This document shows positions 7,234 to 12,309 of a stretch of 12,309 nucleotides of DNA, piece by piece. The stretch comes from Desulfuromonadaceae bacterium (GTDB lineage Bacteria; Desulfobacterota; Desulfuromonadia; Desulfuromonadales; Syntrophotaleaceae): the NCBI GenBank assembly GCA_021107335.1, contig JAIOSZ010000194.1, positions 1 to 12,309 of the forward strand. The letters run 5' to 3'. How positions within the stretch are numbered: the stretch's first letter is position 1; each line of letters opens with the position of its first letter. A model generated the notes under the pieces. That model saw only the letters and a list, made by a program, of their open reading frames with translations. It did not search any database and was not told where the DNA came from. Both the position numbers and the translations under genes were made by a program.

Positions 7234-8264
7234 ATGCTGCTACTTATCACTTATGTACTGATCGCCCTTGTTTTTTCCTTCCTCTGTTCCATCGCCGAGG
7301 CGGTGCTGCTCAGCGTGACAATGCCGCATATCGTTCTGATGGAGCAAAAGCAAAAGACCTCCGGCGCCATACTGCGTCGACAAAAAACCGAGGTCGGTAG
7401 ACCCCTGGCGGCAATCCTGACTCTCAACACCATCGCCCATACAGTTGGCGCAGCCGGCGCAGGAGCCCAGGCCACCGTTGTCTTTGGCGATGCCTATGTC
7501 GGCATTGCCTCAGCGGTGCTGACCCTGTTGATCCTTATTTTCTCCGAAATCATTCCCAAAACTATCGGTGCCCGCTATTGGCGGGAACTAGCGCCCGTTA
7601 CCGCCCACGGCCTGCGACTGTTAATTTATCTGCTCTACCCCTTTGTCAAACTATCGGAACTGCTCACCGGCAGCCTGACCCATGGACCGACACTCAGCGG
7701 CTTCAGCCGCAGCGAATTTGCGGCGATGGCCGACCTCAGCACCCACGAAGGGCAACTAGCCCACCAGGAGTCAGCCATCCTGAAAAACTTGCTGATGATG
7801 CGCAAAACCCTGGTCAGGGATGCCATGACCCCGCGCACGGTGGTCTTTTCCTTGCCGGAAGCGATGCGCGTTGAGGACTTTTTTCCGCGGCATGAAAGCA
7901 GTCCTACGGCGATAATCCCGATCAGATTAGCGGTTTCGTGCTACGTAGCGACCTGCTGCTGGCCCAGGCACAGGGTCACGGCGCCAATCTTCTCAAGCGC
8001 TATATCCGCCCCATTACCCTGATACACGACACTCTGTCTCTGTCTCTGGCTTTTGATAAATTCATGCAATTGCGCACCCACCTGCTGATGGTCATCGACG
8101 AATACGGTGGCCTGAAAGGCGTTCTTACTCTGGAAGATGTGTTGGAAACCTTGCTGGGTCTAGAAATTGTCGATGAACGGGACAAGACGGTGGACATGCA
8201 GCAGTTGGCACGTAAGCTGTGGAAAAAACGAGCAAAGGAGATGGGCCTGGATATCAGCGAATGA
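7234..8264 (+). pseudogene. CNNM/DUF21-CBS (CorC-like) membrane protein, broken in the first CBS domain
   Basis: Part one (7234 to about 7904) encodes a DUF21/CNNM domain over residues 1-185: membrane segments, CSIAEAVLLS, LTLNTIAHTVGAAGAGAQ and LIFSEIIPKTIGARYW. The start of CBS domain 1 (VRDAMTPRTVVFSL...FFPRHESSP) follows. This frame then runs into nonsense ending at 8022. Homology resumes in the -1 frame at 7905 with YGDNPDQISGFVLRSDLLLAQ, then CBS 2 with LLMVIDEYGGLKGVLTLEDVLETLLGLEIVDERD, to TGA at 8262-8264. Relatives usually read SPFSRIPVYGDN here; only SP and YGDN remain, so about 19 nt are missing. Intact relatives are implicated in divalent-cation (Mg/Co) transport. Part one alone would give a 262-residue membrane protein lacking the regulatory CBS pair. 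The ribosome site before ATG 7234 is weak. Confidence 0.85.
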
Positions 8265-8364
8265 GCTAAAACCCGGCCAATATTTTTCTGAACCTGACCC
8301 TGCATTCTAACTACCCCTTAAACGAAACCTCACATCAACCTGTAACCTACAACGGAGGAAGATC

Positions 8365-8679
8365 ATGATCCTGACAAACGTTAACACGGTGCCCGGCAAG
8401 GAGATTGTCGAACATTACGGCATCGTTCAGGGCAGCACCGTCCGCGCCAAGCACGCCGGCCGAGACATCATGGCCGGCCTGAAGAATCTCATCGGCGGCG
8501 AACTAAAAGGCTACACCGAACTGCTGCAGGATGCCCGCGAAGAGGCGATGAAACGGATGGTTGAGCAGGCCAGTCAGCTCGGCGCCAACGCGGTGGTCAA
8601 CATCCGTTTTGCTACTTCGTCGGTGGCACAGGGAGCGGCGGAACTGTTTGCCTACGGTACGGCGGTACGGGTCGAATAA
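8365..8679 (+). CDS. YbjQ-like protein (UPF0145 / DUF74)
   Basis: This 104-residue protein is the usual length for UPF0145. It starts MILTNVNTVPGKEI, then YGIVQGSTVRAKHAGRDIMAGLKNLIGGELKGYTELL, AREEAMKRMVEQASQLGANAVVNIRF and FAYGTAVRV, all hallmarks of the family. The function is unknown. The family is often labelled heavy-metal-binding, but this protein contains no cysteine, so that label should not be taken at face value. Structural relatives form small oligomers. GGAGG (8354-8358) sits 6 nt before ATG. The gene starts a tight cluster with a second YbjQ-like gene and a metallopeptidase. Confidence 0.92.
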   Translation: MILTNVNTVPGKEIVEHYGIVQGSTVRAKHAGRDIMAGLKNLIGGELKGYTELLQDAREEAMKRMVEQASQLGANAVVNIRFATSSVAQGAAELFAYGTAVRVE

Positions 8680-8692
8680 AGGGAGACTCCTC

Positions 8693-9169
8693 ATGGAAAG
8701 CCTTGCTGAAAACTTCAATATGGTACTGTTTTTGGTCCTGCTCGCGGTCGGCTACTTCTGCGGATCGCTGGCCGAGCGGCGCCACTATGCCTCTATCACT
8801 CAAAGGGAAACAGAACAGCTGAACTTTCAGACCATGACCATCGAACCGCGCCTTTGCCAAGAGGGAGTACAAGAGTGCTTTCTGGTCCAGGGCAGCGCGG
8901 TGATTTCCATCGATTATTTCAAACGCCTGCTGGCTGTGCTGCGCAACATTTTTGGCGGTCGGGTCAAGGCCTACGAATCGTTGGTCGATCGGGCCCGACG
9001 GGAAGCGATCCTGCGCCTTAAGGAGCAGGCCCTGGCCCAGGGTGCCGACATGGTGGTCAACCTGCGGCTTGAAACCTCGGCCATTGGCAACTCGGCCAAT
9101 CGCAAAAAACAGGTCGGCAGCGTCGAAGCTATCGCCTACGGCACCGCCGTTACTCTGAACAAACCATGA
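8693..9169 (+). CDS. Membrane-anchored YbjQ-like protein
   Basis: This 158-residue protein has one N-terminal transmembrane helix (about 10-26, VLFLVLLAVGYFCGSL), a short linker, and a UPF0145-like domain from about 47 to 155. Matching signatures are TIEPRL, VQGSAV, LRNIFGGRVKAYESLVDRAR, LKEQALAQGADMVVNLRLET and EAIAYGTAV. A short insertion (about 130-143, IGNSANRKKQVGSV) sits where the preceding paralogue has VAQGAA. GGGAG (8681-8685) lies 7 nt before ATG 8693. An in-frame start 132 nt earlier would lie inside the neighbouring ybjQ and has no family support. The stop overlaps the next gene's start. It is probably an anchored partner of the soluble YbjQ or of the peptidase; its biochemical role is unknown. 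Confidence 0.85.
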   Translation: MESLAENFNMVLFLVLLAVGYFCGSLAERRHYASITQRETEQLNFQTMTIEPRLCQEGVQECFLVQGSAVISIDYFKRLLAVLRNIFGGRVKAYESLVDRARREAILRLKEQALAQGADMVVNLRLETSAIGNSANRKKQVGSVEAIAYGTAVTLNKP

Positions 9170-10008
9170 AATTCAGCCCCAAAGCCCTGGCGGGGAACGT
9201 TAACGTCTCCTCCGGCCACCCATTAACCGAGTTAGCTTGGCTGCTTGGCGGACTAATTACCCTGCTGATGGCCGTTTACCTGGCCTTCTGGCTGGTCAGC
9301 GAACTGTTTGCCCCGCGAGTGTCGGTGGCGGTCGAGGTCTGGGCTGGGCAACATCTGCTGGGGCAGTTGCAGCAAGAATCAAACCCGGCTCTACAGAAGC
9401 GCCTCGACGGATTACTGGCGGTGCTGCCAGCCGAGTCGCCCCTGCACCGTTACCATTTTTCTGTCAGCGTGGTGAACAACGAAGAGATCAACGCCCTGGC
9501 CCTTCCCGGTGGCCACATCGTGGTATTTTCCGGTCTCCTCAAAGAGATCCGTTCCGAGAACGAACTGGCCATGATCTTGGCGCATGAACTGGGTCACTAT
9601 GCCCGCCGCGACCATCTGCGAGGCATGGGCCGAGGACTGGGTATGACGATGCTGCTGGCGACACTGTTCGGTCAGGACAGCCGGGCCGCCGGCATCGCCT
9701 CAGGCTTCTTTTCAGGTCTGGAGATGCGTTATTCGCAGCAGCAAGAGAGTGCAGCCGACACCTTTGGGCTACAACTGTTGACCGCTCGCTACGGTCACGC
9801 CGGTGGCGCCAGCGACTTTTTTGAACGCCTGGCCGACAAAGCCGGCAACCGCTTCAGCTATCTACTGGCTTCCCACCCCCATCCTCAGGCGCGCAGCGCC
9901 AGCCTGCAACAGATGATCACCGATGCCGGTTATCGACGGGCAGAAACGCTTCCCCTGCAGGGAGAGAAACTGCTTAACGACCATGATCCGCCGGCCATAA
10001 AACCGTAA
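9166..10008 (+). CDS. M48-family zinc metallopeptidase, membrane-anchored
   Basis: This 280-residue protein has one clear transmembrane helix at about 23-45 and then an M48 peptidase domain. The zinc site is HELGH at 140-144, within ENELAMILAHELGHYARRDH. The third ligand is Glu194 in YSQQQESAAD, the usual downstream motif. Upstream are NEEINALALPGGHIVVFSGLL (substrate-cleft strand) and downstream SHPHPQARSASLQQ, both typical. It resembles the BepA/Oma1/HtpX-like group that degrades or processes misfolded envelope proteins, but it lacks BepA's TPR repeats. ATG 9166 overlaps the preceding stop (ATGA), so translation is coupled to the anchored YbjQ protein. The pairing suggests an envelope quality-control unit, which is inference. 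Confidence 0.9.
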   Translation: MKFSPKALAGNVNVSSGHPLTELAWLLGGLITLLMAVYLAFWLVSELFAPRVSVAVEVWAGQHLLGQLQQESNPALQKRLDGLLAVLPAESPLHRYHFSVSVVNNEEINALALPGGHIVVFSGLLKEIRSENELAMILAHELGHYARRDHLRGMGRGLGMTMLLATLFGQDSRAAGIASGFFSGLEMRYSQQQESAADTFGLQLLTARYGHAGGASDFFERLADKAGNRFSYLLASHPHPQARSASLQQMITDAGYRRAETLPLQGEKLLNDHDPPAIKP

Positions 10009-10011
10009 AGG

Positions 10012-10053
10012 TTGATGGCTTAGTCGTCCTATAAGTTTTTGCGACGCCATCAA
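10012..10053 (+). repeat. Inverted repeat after the metallopeptidase gene
   Basis: TTGATGGC (10012-10019) pairs perfectly with GCCATCAA (10046-10053). GTCG (10023-10026) pairs with CGAC (10042-10045) after a 3-nt bulge, giving a 12-bp stem with a 15-nt loop. No T-run follows on the plus strand. It may stabilise the 3' end of the cluster's mRNA or act as a non-classical terminator. Confidence 0.5.
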
Positions 10054-10092
10054 GGTTGGCTCGAATAAAAGCATCGCCAAGCACGCCAGTTC

Positions 10093-10121
10093 TTGTCTCG
10101 GTTCAGTTAAGATGGCATAAT
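10093..10121 (+). promoter_or_regulatory. Possible sigma70-like promoter for the DUF1189 gene
   Basis: TTGTCT (10093-10098) and CATAAT (10116-10121) are separated by 17 bp, matching 4/6 and 5/6 consensus positions. The start of transcription would be near 10128, about 80 nt before the preferred TTG start codon. Confidence 0.4.
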
Positions 10122-10207
10122 CCGTTCGCTAAACGATTCTCGCGCCAGCCCAGGATGTTTAACCGGTGCTGCCGTTCTTTCTTGCTGAACAGTCAAGGAG
10201 TTCCGAA

Positions 10208-11026
10208 TTGAAGACGGAGAAACACTACCGCATCTGGCAGATTCCAGCGCTGGCCTTCTTTTCCCGAGACCTCTATCGGGATGTCGCCCTTCGCTGGCAG
10301 GGGGTTGCCTTCGGTTACCTGCTCTTATTGTTAGCCCTTTGCTGGATCCCTGGTGCAATCAGAATCCACCGTTCCTTTGCCTTGTTTGTCGATGAAGAGG
10401 CGCCTCTGGTCATCGAGCAGATCCCGGAGATTGCCATCATTGACGGTCAGGCGTTCATCGATCATCCCCAACCTTATACCATCCACGACCCGGAAACAGG
10501 GGAAGCCCTGCTAGTGATCGACACTACCGGCACCATCACCTCACTGGAGCAGACCGATGCCCGCGGTTTGGTGACAGCCCGGCAGGCAATTTTTCAAAAG
10601 AGTGCTATTGAAACACGCTCCTTCAATTTCGAGACTATTGACCGCTATACGCTGAATCAAGAGAAAATCTATCGTTGGCTCGACCTTGCTAAAACCTGGG
10701 CCGCGCCGATTCTCTACCCCTTGTGCACTCTCGGATCCTTTGCCTATCGTATCGTCCAGGTGCTGCTCTTCGCCTGCATCGGTTTACTATTGATCAGCTT
10801 GTGCAAGGGCAAACTGCCCTTCGAGGCGCTGCTGCGGCTGAGCGTGGTCGCCATCACTCCGACGATCATCATCGACACCCTGTTCGATGCAGCGGCCATT
10901 AAGCCCCCTCTGGCAGGACTTTGGTTTTTTCTGCTCTCCATGGGCTACCTATGGTTCGGCATCCGCGCGGCTATCGAAAACGGCGGGACGACCTTTAAAT
11001 TTGAAACACCCGCCGATCCAGCCTGA
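10208..11026 (+). CDS. DUF1189-family membrane protein
   Basis: From TTG 10208 the product is 272 residues. This start has AAGGAG (10194-10199) at good spacing; a GTG 42 nt further upstream (10166) has no ribosome site. The N-terminus FFSRDLYRDVALRWQGVAFG leads into a first transmembrane helix (YLLLLLALCWIPGAI). An extracytoplasmic domain of about 150 residues follows, with PLVIEQIPEIAIIDGQAF, PYTIHDPETGEALLVIDTTG and RSFNFETIDRY. Then come about four hydrophobic segments (APILYPLCTLGSFAYRIVQV, LLFACIGLLLISLC, VVAITPTIIIDTLF, WFFLLSMGYLWFGI). This layout fits DUF1189, an integral membrane family without an assigned function. It is in the same orientation as mscS downstream, but 54 nt apart. 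Confidence 0.8.
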   Translation: MKTEKHYRIWQIPALAFFSRDLYRDVALRWQGVAFGYLLLLLALCWIPGAIRIHRSFALFVDEEAPLVIEQIPEIAIIDGQAFIDHPQPYTIHDPETGEALLVIDTTGTITSLEQTDARGLVTARQAIFQKSAIETRSFNFETIDRYTLNQEKIYRWLDLAKTWAAPILYPLCTLGSFAYRIVQVLLFACIGLLLISLCKGKLPFEALLRLSVVAITPTIIIDTLFDAAAIKPPLAGLWFFLLSMGYLWFGIRAAIENGGTTFKFETPADPA

Positions 11027-11080
11027 AGGCCAATACTGTTCATGGGGCATTCCAGCCCCTTCATTCAATAAGGAGGAACT

Positions 11081-11905
11081 ATGGGTAATATCGATGCATT
11101 CTACGAAAAAGTCGTCGAGCTCTCCGTAACTTATGCCCCCAAGCTGGCTCTGGCCATCGTTACACTGGTCATCGGCCTGTACCTGATCAAGGGGGTATCC
11201 AAGGTGATCGTTGTGTCCATGAACAAGTCCAAAGTGGACAAGACCTTGATACCCTTTGTCAAAAATCTAATTTCCTGGGGTCTCAAGGCACTCCTGTTTA
11301 TCAGCGTTGCCTCTATGGTCGGCGTGGCGACCACCTCGTTTGTAGCGGTCCTCGGCGCCGCCGGTCTTGCTGTGGGCCTCGCTCTGCAGGGCAGTCTCGG
11401 CAACTTTGCCGGGGGCGTACTGATCCTGCTCTTCAAACCCTACGGAATCAACGACCTGATCGAAGCCCAGGGACATGTCGGGGTGGTAAAAGAGGTACAG
11501 ATTTTTAATACCATTCTGCTTTCTCCGGACAACAAGCGAGTCATCATCCCCAACGGCGCTATCTCCAATGGCTCCATTATCAACTTTTCCGCTGAAGACA
11601 AACGCAGGGTCGACCTGGTAATCGGCATCGCCTACGAATCGGATGTTGCCAAAGCCAAAGAAGTCCTGCTGCAGGTATTGAAAAATAACCAATGGGCTCT
11701 GAACGATCCTGCGCCTCAAGTTACGGTAGCGGAACTTGCCGACAGTTCAGTTAACCTGGCGGTTCGTCCCTGGTGTAAGCCTGCCGATTACTGGGATATT
11801 TACTTCTCCGTTACTGAGCAAGCCAAAGCGGCCCTCGAGTCCAACGGTATTTCCATACCGTTCCCGCAAACCGATGTTCATATCCGCAGCAACGACGCTG
11901 CATAA
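11081..11905 (+). CDS. mscS: MscS-family small-conductance mechanosensitive channel
   Basis: This 274-residue protein is close to the E. coli MscS length (286). Transmembrane helices lie at about 20-42, 60-83 and 88-118. The pore-lining third helix shows the expected Gly/Ala packing pattern (LGAAGLAVGLALQGSLGNFAG), followed by GGVLILLFKPYGINDLIE and the cytoplasmic beta domain (VGVVKEVQIFNTILLSPDN, IIPNGAISNGSIIN) and alpha/beta domain (VAKAKEVLLQVL, PFPQTDVHI). It opens on membrane tension to release solutes during hypo-osmotic shock. AGGAGG (11071-11076) precedes ATG 11081. A DUF805 gene follows after 41 nt and is probably co-transcribed. Confidence 0.95.
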   Translation: MGNIDAFYEKVVELSVTYAPKLALAIVTLVIGLYLIKGVSKVIVVSMNKSKVDKTLIPFVKNLISWGLKALLFISVASMVGVATTSFVAVLGAAGLAVGLALQGSLGNFAGGVLILLFKPYGINDLIEAQGHVGVVKEVQIFNTILLSPDNKRVIIPNGAISNGSIINFSAEDKRRVDLVIGIAYESDVAKAKEVLLQVLKNNQWALNDPAPQVTVAELADSSVNLAVRPWCKPADYWDIYFSVTEQAKAALESNGISIPFPQTDVHIRSNDAA

Positions 11906-11946
11906 AGACGGTTGGGAAACTCAACCCCCATTAAAAGGAGCATGAA

Positions 11947-12309
11947 ATGAACTGGTATCTCGATGTTTTAAAAAAGTATTGCGTCTTTCAGGGGCGCGCG
12001 CGCCGTAAAGAGTATTGGATGTTCACCCTCTTTAACGTACTGGCCTATATCGCCCTGATGATTATAGAGGGGATTCTTGGCATGGGAGGCGAGGGAGGCC
12101 TGGGCCTGCTCTCCATCCTTTACACGCTAGCGGTTCTGATGCCTGCCCTTGGAGTATCTGTTCGCCGTCTGCACGATACCGGCCGTAGCGGCTGGTGGTT
12201 GCTGATTAGCTTAGTTCCCCTCGTCGGCGGCATCGTACTGCTAGTGTTCATGGTTTTGGACAGCCAGGCAGGCACCAATCAGTACGGTCCCAACCCCAAA
12301 GAAGGGGAC
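11947..12309 (+). CDS. DUF805-family inner-membrane protein (runs off window)
   Basis: The frame is open from ATG 11947 to the window end (121 codons). The product begins MNWYLDVLKKYCVFQGRARR and continues KEYWMFTLFN, the classic DUF805 opening with G-R-x-x-R-x-E-Y-W. Later it has GVSVRRLHDTGRSGWW and TNQYGPNPK, the conserved C-terminal signatures. About three to four hydrophobic segments are visible. Members are about 110-140 residues, so only a few residues are likely missing. Homologues include YhaH and YiaH-like proteins of unknown role. AAAGGAG (11934-11940) is 6 nt upstream. An ATG at 11942 is followed at once by a stop and is not the start. Confidence 0.9.
   Translation, partial: MNWYLDVLKKYCVFQGRARRKEYWMFTLFNVLAYIALMIIEGILGMGGEGGLGLLSILYTLAVLMPALGVSVRRLHDTGRSGWWLLISLVPLVGGIVLLVFMVLDSQAGTNQYGPNPKEGD

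Noticed and set aside
11044..11059. GGGGC-ATTCCA-GCCCC hairpin as terminator of the DUF1189 gene
   Set aside because: The stem is only 5 bp and it is followed by TTCATT rather than a T-run, too weak to call.

Overview
This window is a chromosomal segment from a Gram-negative bacterium. The evidence is an outer-membrane TonB-dependent receptor, YfiR-type periplasmic proteins with signal peptides, and inner-membrane sensor and channel proteins. The gene content and the style of the receptor plug (an LSLEEL..LEITSVSKKPQ-type N-terminus) remind me of Desulfuromonadales/Geobacterales-like Desulfobacterota. That taxonomic impression is inference only. No tRNA, rRNA, CRISPR array, transposase or phage gene was seen.

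Layout, left to right. (1) 1-432, minus strand: 5' part of an EamA/DMT-family transporter that leaves the window. (2) 433-888: divergent intergenic region with a good sigma70-like promoter (716-743) and a structured leader. (3) 889-5652, plus strand: a tight three-gene operon made of a TonB-dependent receptor, a YfiR/DUF4154 periplasmic protein and a CHASE8-HAMP-GGDEF-EAL membrane enzyme. The enzyme gene carries a -1-type frameshift near 3905-3950 that separates the periplasmic sensor from the catalytic half. (4) 5890-6851: a diverged second copy of the first two genes. About 1.76 kb is missing relative to copy 1, so the receptor plug is joined out of frame to a start-less yfiR. (5) 7234-8264: a CNNM/DUF21-CBS (CorC-like) gene broken by an apparent deletion of about 19 nt in the first CBS domain. 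(6) 8365-10008: a compact cluster of two YbjQ-like (UPF0145) genes, the second with a membrane anchor, and an M48 metallopeptidase joined by an ATGA overlap. (7) 10208-11026: a DUF1189 membrane protein. (8) 11081-12309: an MscS-family mechanosensitive channel followed by a DUF805 membrane protein that runs off the window.

The most interesting unit is the receptor-YfiR-cyclase/phosphodiesterase operon. In the known YfiBNR system, an outer-membrane OmpA-like lipoprotein (YfiB) relieves YfiR repression of the cyclase YfiN. Here no YfiB is present, and a TonB-dependent receptor occupies that position in the operon. This suggests, by inference, that ligand sensing or uptake at the outer membrane feeds through YfiR to cytoplasmic c-di-GMP turnover. 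The module was duplicated, then one copy collapsed and the other acquired a frameshift, so the locus looks like one in decay or phase-off, unless some lesions are sequencing errors.
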